Assembly: GCA_902805475.1 (NCBI GenBank)
Contig: CADCSX010000002.1
Coordinates: 1,426,001-1,490,000 of the forward strand
Length of the DNA: 64,000 nt
Source of the DNA: Entonaema liquescens
Taxonomy: Eukaryota; Ascomycota; Sordariomycetes; Xylariales; Xylariaceae
Reading direction: 5' to 3'
Every line of letters begins with the position of its first letter. The first letter of the stretch is position 1. Both the position numbers and the translations under genes were made by a program. Below are positions 34,538 to 45,907 of this stretch, piece after piece. The notes beneath the pieces were generated by a model that did no database searches, was not told the DNA's origin, and saw only the letters and a list, made by a program, of their open reading frames with translations.

Positions 34538-34894
34538 TCAGAAGACTTTGAAGACAATGTAGATGGAACGAGAGCTGCATACCTGCTGGGCATTGTAGAC
34601 GGCTGTGCATAGCCCTGACATGTTATCATGAGTAGAGAGTTTGTCCAAGTAAGTAGTATCGCCTTTGCTGATACTGATAGTGGCCGTGTGGCCTTCGACC
34701 GACTGAGCTTTCTCCATAATAATCATATCAAATCGGGAATCAGCTTTATGAAGGGCGTCTCGTATCTGGGTCGTGTTGTCATGACATGACTTCGGCCCCC
34801 AGATAACACAGCAGTTGAAGGTAAGGATGCATTGCTTTGTGTGGCCTTCGTTAGTAGGCTGCTTCGGATCAAGCCAAGCTCTAGTAGTAGCCAT
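34538..34894 (-). CDS. Possible small gene of unknown function
   Basis: 118 residues from an ATG at 34894 that is preceded by in-frame stops. Base composition and codon use are coding-like compared with the decayed surroundings. A TATA box lies about 110 nt upstream, followed by a leader. The protein (TRAWLDPKQPTNEG, then FNCCVIWGPKSCHDNTTQIR) has no signal peptide and no family I recognise. A GTATGC after NAQQ could be a splice donor, so the C-terminus is uncertain. Confidence 0.4.
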   Translation of the reverse strand: MATTRAWLDPKQPTNEGHTKQCILTFNCCVIWGPKSCHDNTTQIRDALHKADSRFDMIIMEKAQSVEGHTATISISKGDTTYLDKLSTHDNMSGLCTAVYNAQQVCSSRSIYIVFKVF

Positions 34895-35000
34895 GATTCA
34901 AGCCTTTTATTTAAGGAATATAGAGATGTGACAATAGGTAATGACCGGTGGTGACAGCGATGCAAGGGCAACACTCGGTTCTCGTGGTCCCAGTACTCCT

Positions 35001-35010
35001 TTTTATATAG
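35001..35010 (-). promoter_or_regulatory. TATA box upstream of the possible gene at 34894
   Basis: On the minus strand the sequence reads CTATATAAAA, about 110 nt before the ATG. Confidence 0.4.
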
Positions 35011-36282
35011 GCGGCTTGGTCCATAATATAAACACCGAGGAGAATAGGAAAATGTGCACACACAGATGGAAAGGGTGAGAAAAAAGGGGTAAAGAGAAAG
35101 AAAAATGACACATAGTGACACGACCTTTGGACTGTCGTCATAGAAAACGCCCTCACTCTCAATTATCTGCAGCCGTATATTAATCTGACCGCTTGATATT
35201 GTAGCTTACCGCCTGGTGATAGCACATTCGCAACGGATGCTGTAAACTGCATTCAGGTCAGTAGCCTCTTTTTAATAGATTGCTATTAAGAATGCAATGA
35301 TTTCATGATATGCATGTGACATGATGTAGAATATTTATCAATACCCGATCAGTACAATAACTTTCGAGCCTAGTATGCTCTTGCAATATTAGCTATATAT
35401 TACAATACGTCTAGTAGTGTAAAAGCGATTACGTAGGTAGTCTTAACCGGAATGGACGCGTTACCATGAATTGTGAAGCCTCCAAGGTAAAAATATGGCT
35501 TCTGGCCTGGGAGATGTATTACGGACGAAATTATGACCCATCACAGCTGTCACCGGCCAAAAAGGTAACATGATACTGAAGTATGCACTGTCGGTTCCCG
35601 CAAATAATAGCTGCGCTGGCCTCGGTAGCCTCGCGCTGAAGCTAATTAGTGAGGTGAGCCACCCACGAGGCTTTCAGCCCCCGGGTAGATGATTAATTAT
35701 ATGGTCGCTAATACTTCGACTCCAGAGGCTGGGTCAAACGAATGAATGGCTAGAAATATTGAACCAAGTGATCAGGATTACTTATCGTGTTGCAGCTGCC
35801 ACTCTGGTGACATACCCGATGATCATACCGCATATCATGCCTTTAAGCAGTTGCCCTATAGTCCCAGTCCGGTACCCGAGGACTGGTTGCAGATCTTCTT
35901 TCACATGACATGAAAAATAAATAAGAATAAATTTGAAACGAAGGCTTACGATAACTGAAAGAATAGGTACATATAAATATAAGGTATTTCAAATCATTTT
36001 TCATTGTTCTTGACACGCTCCTACATAGAATGACACGTAATAAACAGTATGTAAATCCCCGAGATCACGGGGATTACCACGATCTTACCCATACGTCGGT
36101 CAAGTCGCTTGTGTCCTTGGGTGATATTTGCCGAATTGGTGCACAATACATGGGATCCCCTACCTCACTTACTAAGTGGTATAATCTATACAATTCAATA
36201 TGTTGAGATGATTTGATTTATATTTTCGCATATTAGTACTATAGGTAATGTCTAGTCTTGGCCCATTTACTCGGTCCTAAAT

Positions 36283-36495
36283 TGTCAGGGGTAAAGGGGA
36301 GCTAGGCGGGATTAGGCCTAGGTCTACGTGATATATGATATATGATATATAAAGGGTGCGCAGCGCCCTCGCTGCTAGTTAGAAACGTTAAGCGTTAATA
36401 GATCTCTACTACCTACTACCCACTATACAGCAGCTGCGCTGCTGCTTCCAGTATTCACTCTACGTATGACCTCACTCACGAGCTCACTTCTGACA
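36283..36495 (+). mobile_element. Solo LTR candidate, 213 bp
   Basis: Starts TGTCAGGGG and ends CTTCTGACA, so the ends form the inverted pair TGTCAG/CTGACA expected of an LTR. Flanks are TAAAT and TCAAT, a 5-bp target-site duplication with one mismatch. The interior contains GATATAT repeats and a TATA-like segment. A related degraded copy lies at 11698. Confidence 0.6.
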
Positions 36496-37648
36496 TCAAT
36501 CCCAGGAAGCAACGGTATACTTATGACCTAGCTTACTTATAGAAGCATACGAAGTGTAACAAGGTCTGATATTCAGGGCTTGGAAGTAGGTTCAATTTAC
36601 TAATAATTTTCCAAGGTCTCAAGGTCCATGAGGATCCTTAATTCAATCTGGGAGATCCTGACCTATTTGTAGACAATTCTAGGGAGTATATTTCCGTACC
36701 TAATGTTCCCCTCATTGATGTGTTGGCTGCAACATATTCTTCTTGCAGTATCTCGTGATATCTCGTATCCAATAGTTGTAAAAATAGTTATCCTAACCGC
36801 CTAACAGGTTCTTGGCTGTTGCATATTCTAAAACAGATCTTGGTCATGCTGTCCGTATGACACGAAATCCAATTGTACTCTCGTGCATAGGCTCGAGGGC
36901 TACGGAATTAGGATAGCCCCGTCATCGTAATCTTTGATAAAACTGGCGATTGGGTAAACTTCGAGGCGTGACTCAGGTTAACTAGGAGATTCTTTCAATG
37001 TAAACCTTAACAATAACGTGGGCCTCATATAATACTATAGGCCTCAATCGAGATACTTAGCGCTGGAACTATGCAATCAAGAAAGAGATAGACTATGTGG
37101 ATACTACACAAAGCTTGAAAGTCGAAACCAGAGGTCTTTTTAAGTTATCTTTGGCTTAATACAATCAACGGGTCCTCCTTGAGGGTTCTTCGTCGAGTTT
37201 ACAAAGGCAGCACTTATGCTGAAGTTATTACCAACATGAAATACATTGCGGGGGCAACTCTTATAAGATATGAATGAAACTGAACGTCAAGATCATTAAT
37301 GGATCAAAATTTATTTATCCCACAATTCACTCTTCTTACTGAACCTTCTTATAGATCATGATAACTGCCTGGGGGGTAGGAATTTCTCCGGGTGGTTGAG
37401 CCATCGAAAACATTAAGGCATGTAGGTAGGTAACATAAGTTTGAAATGGGATGATATTCCCGGTAGTTCTTATACATAGTCGCTTCGTTTCTCTAAATCA
37501 TGACTTGTCGGCCTAGGCTATTAAGGCTATTTGTTGAGCTTCAATAGCGCTAGTTTTGGTAGGCTTCCTAACGCAGTTGCTGTTTAGATTCCTTAGCCAT
37601 GTAAGGTACGTAACTGGGCTGCCACGACGTCGCTTTCTTGTTTCTATT

Positions 37649-37787
37649 TGTCAGGGGTCTCACTTGAGACCCCCTTAGAACAAAGAAGCTGTTTTGTATG
37701 TATAGCTCTGACTTCAGAGCTTCCTTAGTTAGAGTTCCTTGCGGAACAACGAAGTTGTGTCCTCACCTTTTCGTTTGCCTCGTGACA
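37649..37787 (+). mobile_element. Short solo LTR with perfect 5-bp target duplication and hairpins
   Basis: Begins TGTCAGGGG and ends CGTGACA (TGTCA/TGACA inverted ends). Both flanks are CTATT, at 37644-37648 and 37788-37792. Inside are hairpins in a row: GGGGTCTCA-CT-TGAGACCCC, AGCTCTGA-CT-TCAGAGCT, GTTCC-TTGC-GGAAC and CAAC-GAA-GTTG. At 139 bp it is short for an LTR and may belong to a TRIM-type element. Confidence 0.6.
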
Positions 37788-40286
37788 CTATTGCTGCTAA
37801 ACGTGTCCTAAATTGCCTAGGCTTTATCAGCCCGTAAGGCCACTCGACTTCAACCAATAGGATAGGCAGGGGATAGTAAGTGGCTGGCTACCCCTGACGC
37901 AGGTATGGGGAAGTCTAGACAAGTAGTATTGCTCTTGGATGTACTGATATTAGGTTCTAGTTTAGCGATGTACTTCAGATGTACGGATGGTTCTACGACG
38001 TCTCTTACCATAATTAGAAATATAAAGGAGTAGTTGCTATCAATTCTCTTTGCTAATTTCACTTGGTTTTCCTTCTATCCCCTTGAATTACCTTTTTACC
38101 CTTCTCAGCTCTTTCAACAGTTTTCTATATTTCATGGCTGCAGAAATTTAGGTTCTAATCGGGCCTGTTTTATGCATTGGTTACAGAATATGGCTGAAGA
38201 CAATGATCGCTCTTAGGGAAGCTACGGGAGGCCGGAATAGACACAATAACTGGGAATAGCGAGGAAATCAACAAAACCCACTCACTTTCAATGATTATCT
38301 CAATCGTGATCAGAATATCCATATTCACAATAATACTACTCAGTGATGAAGAAAGTGGTTGACGCTAGGTATCATCAACTATACCTACACCATGATAAGG
38401 GTTACCTAATGATATACTCGCCCAGATATTGTAATCGTGCATTAAGTAGCTAGTGCCCTGGGATTCGATTGCACAGTACCACCTCTCTATGCTAATATAA
38501 ATATGGTCAAAGGAACTATTTTGATACGTACCAAAATCTAGGCAGTTCCTTGCTAGGTACGTATTGTTGATGCCGCGGGGTGCCGGTAGTCAACCAGACC
38601 TAACCCCGGCTACAACTCTGAGCAATTGGAGTTAGGGTCATATAAAAATGAGGCTCATTACCATTATTTACCTCGGGTTTATGCGGTTAACCCTACAGAG
38701 AGTAGTATACGAGTCTAGACCCATCCCGAAGGGCCAAATATCTAGGATGCTTGACATCCCGCGTTTACGAAGATTTAGGTACATATTTAGGAACACAGCA
38801 CTGTGATACAATTACTCAATATGTTGATTAACATAACCTTGATCGTCTGTGCCAGTTAAAGTGCGGGCCCTGTCCCAGCGAGTTGGATGCCAGCTCGTGG
38901 TTTCTTAGGTTGCATATGATCGCCGATGTGCTTGCAGGTTTTAAATTCTATACACAAATATTTCAGATTGTATCATTGGTTTCAAATTCTTGATGTGACC
39001 AGTATACCGTCATGCTAATATATAATATATTATTAATAATTTCCGATTGCCGGTATGACATACGGAATGCATATGCGATGTAACTGTCTCCCTATGTGAG
39101 AAAAGGGCCGCTTTATTTCATCATGAACCTGTTCGACTAACACATTTCCTGTCGTATAAAGATATGATCCGCGCCATCCCTTAAAATCTTAGTCTCATTT
39201 CAGAAGAACAACCTTGCGATCATCCCCGCATTCCCCAAGCTGCGTACCCCATGCATCGGTCAACAACCTAATGGGGTATAGCTACGGCCCCATCCCCCGC
39301 ACTCTCAGCTATTGTCTACTTCAGGTTGGCTTGCTCCGGGCGTTGCTGGAATCTGTTAGGATACAGCTTGGGGGCGAGGCCTATGAGATGTATTATGAGA
39401 TCTGGGGTACAGACTATGAAGACTTCGTTTTAGCAACTTACTAACTGAAGCTAATAAAGTCCTGTCAGCTTGGAATAGTTTGGTTAGTGTTAGATGCTTG
39501 TATCAATGCTGAAGGATAGTTTCCTCTAGGCATATCTTGGCCGAGCCTGGGCGAAGTATTCTCAGTTAATAGGCGTATATCACAAGCGACGGCCCCACGG
39601 ATAGTCTTCCACCTCTAGTAGTATACATAGGTCCTCCCCGCAAAGTAGGCTGGTAGCTTATTTTCGCTGACTTTGGTGGCCAAGTCGGTGAGACTAACCA
39701 TATGTTAGTTAGTATTCTACTCCAAATTTGCCCTTGGCATTGTGATGTCTCTAGTGTGACCTGTTGCCGACCTTCCCTATTTTCAGCGGCGACAAAGAAT
39801 AAACCACGGCCATTAATCGTGAAATATTCCCGCCCAGCTAGAATTGGTCTTTGTAGCCATGGATTGCTTCGTGTGCAACCTCAAAATCTGTGTAACTCTG
39901 GCTGAAGGTCTGGCTGAAAAATCCTGCCAGCCATGTGTCTTAATGATGCGAGTCTAATTCTACGCCACCTCTTGGTTCCTGAGAAACCCAGATTCCAGAT
40001 TCAGATCTCATGGGCAACAAGGTTTCCACCTTACAATAAGTACGACAGCCGGGCATTTTCTTCCCCATGCACCACCACAGCCAATAACCAACAAGGTATT
40101 TCTTTAAACTAGCCACCCGGTCCAACTAATTCGGAGCTACTTCCAAGCGAGACATCGGTATACTCGCCCGTTCCCATATGCAGGGAACCGCAGCAAGTTA
40201 CCCCGGCTGACCCCTCGTTCCCCGATCTCTCCTCCCCACGGGGATTGCCCCGTGACAACTCGTACCCCAGACCAGTCGATTGGGAC

Positions 40287-40293
40287 TATAAAG
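40287..40293 (+). promoter_or_regulatory. TATA box of the MFS transporter gene
   Basis: TATAAAG 65-71 nt upstream of the ATG at 40358. Confidence 0.5.
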
Positions 40294-40357
40294 CAACACT
40301 CCTTGTACCAGTCTTATCTATTCTACAACTCGGGCAAATTATACACAAGATTTAATC

Positions 40358-42376
40358 ATGGACCGCGACCAAGAAAAAGCAGAGTTTGAAGTTGACCAGG
40401 TCGAAGGGGAAAGGACCCCATCCTCGAATCTCGTTGATGGTGTCGATGATGTAGATGAACAGGAAGGCAAAAAGATCATATGGCGGATCGACCGTCGACT
40501 TGTCACCTTAGTTGGTGTGTTGTATTGCGTCAGTCTTATGGACCGGACGAATCTCTCTGCTGCCGCTGTTGCTGGAATGAATGAAGAACTAAATCTTGTT
40601 GGCGAACGTTATGTAAGATTAACCTATTTCACCCTCGACGATATTCCCGGCTTGGTTCCACTAATCAATCTGTACTTCTAGTCGGTCGTAACACTCGTGT
40701 TCTTCATTACCTACATCCTATTTCAACCGCCCTCAACAATCCTCATTCGCAAGTTTGGTCCGCGCATCTACCTGTCTAGCATTACGTTAGCATGGGGTGC
40801 CGTTATGATTGGGTTCGGGTTCAGTCCCTCATATGAAGTTCTCATGGCTCTTCGACTAGTCCTCGGCGTCTTCGAGGCTGGTTACTTCCCTGGCTGCGCA
40901 TATCTGCTGTATGTATTGGCATCCCCGGAACTGATCCCCTACCCATCCATGAAACTCTTGGGATTAACAATGGCTTGTCTGCAGATCTACATGGTACACA
41001 CGATGTAAGACCCGATCCTAATGGGCTGGCGCCCACGATGATGATGGGTGAATATCTAACAAAGAAATAGATGAGATGGGTAGAAGATATTCAGTTTTCT
41101 ACCTTCTTGGTTGTGTTGCTTCAGCCTGCTCGTACGTACGCCTTTAAGCCGGCGGCTCGTTAGCCAAACATGTATAGGAGCATTCATTAACTGGAGACAT
41201 TTAGTGGAATTCTTGCGTTTGGCCTGATGCAACTTGATGGAGCTGCGGGCCTTAGTGGTTGGCGATGGATCTTTATCATTGAAGGTATGTCAGAGACGTT
41301 GGCCGTATGGAATGCGCACCGAGAGCTAACTCAAGATTCACCTAGGCGTCATAACCTGTCTTCTCGCCTCTCTTGGATACTGGCTTTTAGTCGACTTTCC
41401 CGATTCCAGTCGAAAATCTTGGCGGTTCTTGAACGATAGACAACGTGCGTGGATCGTCCGACGAGTTAATGCCGACCGCGGCGATGTTGAAGCCCCTAAG
41501 TTTAAGCTTAGCTTGTTCTTGAAGGGTGGTTTAGACCTAAGAGTCTGGTAAGCTTACCGGCGAGAAGAAGTACCGCTTCTTCCGTGGCAATAGCACATTT
41601 AGTCGCAATATTCCAATGGGCAGGTTTAACTGACACTTTATTAGGGGATACGGCTTGATCGCTTTCTGCTCTAATACTCTTACTTACTCATTGGCCTACT
41701 TCTTACCCCTTATCCTTTACACAAATTTGGGGTTCTCACGCGGTGCGTCCGCGTGTCTTATCGCTCCACCATATGTGGTTTCCGGTTTTTATATGTACCT
41801 CATGGGTTGGCTTGGAGACCGTTACCACTTGCGTGGCCCTATCGTAGCCCTGAACATGGTTATCGCGCTCATCGGCCTACCCATTCTCGGATGGCACCCC
41901 GTAAACGGTGTTCGATACTTTGGAGCATTCTTTGTCACGGCCGGAGCAAATGCAAATATTCCAGGATCGCTTGCGTACCAAGCCAACAACATCAGGGGCC
42001 AATGGAAGCGAGCATTCGCTAGTGCGTTATGGGTCGTATTTGCTAGTATTGGCGGCATTACCGGTAGTCTGGTCTTTAGGTAAAGTCTCTCGTTCATACT
42101 ACATACCTGATTGGTTTATACTAAGAGGTGATTAGATCCCAAGATGCCGCCACTGGATACCGGCCTGGATTGTATGCATGCATAGCATGCTGCCTGCTGG
42201 CAATTCTGGTCGTAGGCTTATTAGATTTGTCGTTTTACGTTGACAATAAGAAGGCTGACCGAGGAGAGAAGAGTCTTGAAACAACTGATGTAAGACTCCC
42301 GTTTTCACGACAGCTGGGTTCAGAACTAATAAAATTTATAGGGGATTCTCAGCCCGACTTCCGCTATACATATTAG
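40358..42376 (+). CDS. MFS transporter, anion:cation symporter family (8 exons, 20-nt exon)
   Basis: Exons 40358-40612, 40682-40908, 40985-41004, 41071-41131, 41205-41284, 41346-41547, 41645-42079 and 42136-42376 join in frame to 506 residues. All introns are GT-AG. Exon 3 is only 20 nt but encodes STWYTR of the helix 4-5 loop, so that LGVFEAGYFPGCAYLL, STWYTR and YEMGRRYSVFYLLG read exactly as in the family. Other landmarks are LMDRTNLSAAAVAGM in helix 1, GWRWIFIIEG, GWLGDRYHLRGP and AYQANNIRGQWKRAFASA. About twelve membrane helices. Likely imports an organic anion with protons; substrate unknown. It is a paralogue of the intronless transporter at 31153, sharing the C-terminal RYTY. Confidence 0.92.
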
Positions 42377-44000
42377 AAGATGGATTATAAGGTTACCTAT
42401 TTGAGCAGCTTTGTCTTGTATCGTCAAGGTGTGGCAGCTTGGTTAGGCTAGGAAGAGGGTGTTTGAAAACGATAAATTAACAATACAGGAGGTATCCAAC
42501 CATGGAAACCATGGAGGTTTAACAGTTTGTTCTATAATTAAAGTAGGGAAGATAGCGCTTTGCACAAATTATAGTTATAGACGATATAGCCTGTACGGAA
42601 TATAAGTTAACGAATGCTCTTTTAAAGTAATATAACTACCTAAGCATAAGCAAAGCCTTCTAATATACCTAGATAACCAAAGCTTTTTTTTTTCTTCTCG
42701 TTTTTTTTTCTCTCTAGGAGGAGGGGAGGCGTACTATCTCATTTCGACCTATGGCGAGATAACTCCGTAATAACAATACACTTTCCTTAGACACTCTTAC
42801 CTCGGATGTCTTTCTTCTTTCTACCTTTTCCCCTATTTTTTCTCCTTCCTCTTCCTCTTACACTCCTCGCAAACCTGGTACCTTGTAGCAGATCTTTTCA
42901 TGTCGGTACGTATGCAGCCTCTGTTACATCTGCTGCAGCGGTCGAATCCCACCAGAACAACTTCCAAGAAGGTCCTGCAATAAAAGCAATAAACTTCACA
43001 CTCATATTGTGTACACATGGTGGTTATCGTAGAGGGTAGATAGTCGGTGTTGGCGATAGGTATCCTTTCAAAGGGGCCGATGTTAAATCGTCGAAAGATG
43101 AAAATATGTCTAAAAGGTTGATGGTAGCAGAGAAGCTAATTTGGATTGGTTAATGCCGAGAGAGAGAGAGAAGCAGAGAGATTCTTATATAGAAAAAGCG
43201 AAACGAGGAATACTTAGCATTGGCACACAAGCTGATTGCCAAGTATCAGACGTGTTAGAGTTGAGGAGTGTCGTTTACCATAGTAAGTCAGTTACTGGAC
43301 ATATGTCCTGACACAGGCCCTGATATTTCGATAAATACATGTCAATACCACAGCTAAGAATTGCAGTAACCTCTCCGTACCCCGAGCTGCCCTCAAGTCA
43401 TTAGTGAGTCACAATTTTACCCCCGAACTGGGATTTTCACGATTCATGGCATCAGCGTTCTAGAGTTCAGCAATAACAATCGTAACTTCTGTATCACGGA
43501 TCTCAGTAGGAGAACCACTGAATTAAACCTTACAGATCTATGGCAAATGAATTAAATTGTTTATGGTGGTTTAACAGTCCGGGAAAGACTATGAGTCATG
43601 GATGGTACTATAAACGCGTACGTTCTCGTTCTCGTTCTCGCTCTAGAGGTTACGCAGTATAAAAATAGCATTGAACGAGATGGCTTATGTATCACATAGG
43701 GAAATAATAGTCGAGAATACTACAATCCTGAATTATGCGCTAGGTGGTCAATGAATATGCCGAAGTAATAGGGGCAAGTCCGATTGATTTCGGCATATTC
43801 GTTCGGACTCGGAGATGACAGTAGCATCAACTGTATATGATTTGAGCAACTACATAAATTCGCGGACTGCACATAGCAATTTAATCTACACCTACAGATA
43901 TCAGAAATTGTTTCCTTATACTTTCTAGGTCTCAAATCACTTCGTTGCTAGTCACTTTCTCAAAGTTCTGACTTGTCTTCTTGAGAATTCTCCTGTCACC
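42377..44000. other. Intergenic region
   Basis: No gene seen. It contains T-rich tracts (about 42684-42713 and 42805-42845), a GTTCTC hexamer run at 43622-43639, and TATAAAAAT at 43658-43666, which is rather far upstream of the methyltransferase ATG. Confidence 0.5.
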
Positions 44001-45584
44001 ATGGCATCCTCAAGATCCGTTTCCGAACTTGCATCCATCGTTGAGCGAAATACGCGGACCTTAGAAGATGGAGTGAAAGGATCTTCCGGAGCGCAGTTCT
44101 CTGTTGCATTCGGAGCGCCGCCACAGCTTGAGCTGTCACCCGAGCTTGAGGGCACCCGTGATGAGCTCCTTGAGACTATTGAAGAACTACGCGTCCGCCT
44201 TCTTGGCCCGATGGGCTATCTGATGTCATTTATACTACCGACGGTATGTACTTACTACTAGCCTATATTTTACTCGGGAAGTCACTGTAGATTCACATAC
44301 TAACTTGTGCACCCAAGTCTGCTGTAGTAGCTGTTTTTAAGGCTCTCTACGCATTTGACATTGCTTCTCATGTCCCTCTCGCACCCAATGCGGAGATATC
44401 TTACGAAGACCTCGCAAAAAGCTGTGGTATTCCAGAGGAGGATACACGTCGCATAGTCCAAGCTGCCATCACTTTTCACGTGTTTGAGGAAGCTACTCCC
44501 GACATGTCCGTGAGACACAATGCTATTTCATCAGTGTTTACCGCACCCGGGATGAAGGACATACTCGGTTTATTTATCGACGAGCAGTTGTCCGGCGTTG
44601 TCAAGCTTGTCGAAAGTATTCGGCGGTTCCCAGGCAGCGGGGAACCAGGCCACTCCGCTTCGGTATTAGCCTTCAAAGAGGAAAAGGCAGTCAAAGAGTT
44701 GGGTATTGACAAGAGAGAGATTGCTGACCCGAGCAAGAATTTCTTCGACTATATTGCCGAAGACGAGAAACGAGTCGCTCGCTTCCGATCTGCTATGGGC
44801 GTCTCCACCAAGGCGCCAGCATTTACATCGTCGTACTTCGTCAACACATTGCCGTGGTCAAACAAGGATCAATGTCCAGAGACCGTGGTCGACATCGGAG
44901 GAGCCGGTGGTGAAGTAATCCAGAGAAGTACGGCCATCCCCAGAACTTAACCTCAATTTTTCAAATCGTGAGGTGTTTTCTCAAAACATGTAGCTCGAAA
45001 TTCGCTGACCATTGGCTTCGTAGTACTCCATGCCTATCCCAACGTTAAAAAGGGTGTGGTACTAGATCTCCCGGAAGTTGTCGCTGATGCCGAAGTTCCA
45101 GAGGACCTTAACAACAGATTGGAGTACAAGAGTTATAACTTCCTCACCGAGAAAGTGACTTATAATGCGGACGCATACGTATTTCGCCATATTTTCCACG
45201 ACTGGAGTGACCAGTACGCAACCAAGATCCTGAAAAACCTAGTCCCGGCACTTAAGAAAGGAAACAAGATTTGGCTTTCAGAGGTTGTACTTCCCAACTT
45301 GAGTAAGGAGAACCTCCTGAAAGACCGACTGCAAAGGTGAGTGATGATGATATACCTACACAGCAATGATCTGTCTCTTTCAATGCCAACTACGCATGAT
45401 CATGTCTAACCCTGACCATAGGAGCGCGGATATTTTCATGAAATCCGGATTCAACGGCAAAGAACGCAGCAAAAGGGACTGGGAGACGCTTTTGGCCGCG
45501 TCTGACGAGAGGCTTCGGATTGTAAACATCACAAAGCCTCAAGCTGCTCACGACTCTGTCATTGAGATTGTTTTTGATGCGTAA
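44001..45584 (+). CDS. SAM-dependent O-methyltransferase (4 exons)
   Basis: Exons 44001-44243, 44318-44927, 45024-45336 and 45422-45584 join in frame to 442 residues, the normal size for fungal COMT-type enzymes. The N-terminal winged-helix dimerisation part includes FKALYAFDIASHVPL and EDTRRIVQAAITFHVFEE. The SAM-binding loop is VVDIGGAGGE, followed by VVLDLPEVVADA. The catalytic base is the His in FRHIFHDWSDQYA, and WLSEVVLP follows. Introns begin GTATGT, GTACGG and GTGAGT. Enzymes of this type methylate hydroxyls of small aromatic or polyketide metabolites. The MFS gene 1.6 kb upstream could be a metabolic partner, but no synthase gene is nearby. Confidence 0.9.
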
Positions 45585-45907
45585 AACGAGCGGATGACTT
45601 TCTGCAATGTATTTTAAACACGACTGTACCCAAGCTACGTGGTGTTGTAAGTGTAAAATAGTACTGGAAGGATAACTCTCCAAAATACATGAGATTTTAA
45701 TTACATTGAGAGGATTGCTTTAAGCGCCTATACCTTTTTAAAGCATGTAGTTGTGGAGATGGATTGTATCAAATGCCCCTCAATGTATGCTTATCGATAA
45801 AGGAGCTACTCCCCAAAAGTTTCACTGCAGCTTCCCCCCAGAACTTTTCTCAAACCGCAAATAATTTCATCTCGGATTATCATGCGAATTCACCATCAAA
45901 TTTCAAG
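45585..45907. other. Short spacer before pus1
   Basis: Tandem-gene spacer. An in-frame upstream ATG for the next gene lies at 45773. Confidence 0.4.

Larger units (their letters stand above)
35011..40286. other. Long gene-poor region with LTR relics
   Basis: About 5.3 kb without an intact gene. It contains two solo-LTR candidates (36283-36495 and 37649-37787) and many TA-rich stretches. A short open frame at 39214-39444 has no recognisable product. Confidence 0.55.

Noticed and set aside
39214..39444. 76-codon open frame, somewhat GC-richer than its neighbours
   Set aside because: No recognisable family and no supporting signals; possibly the remnant of a gene.
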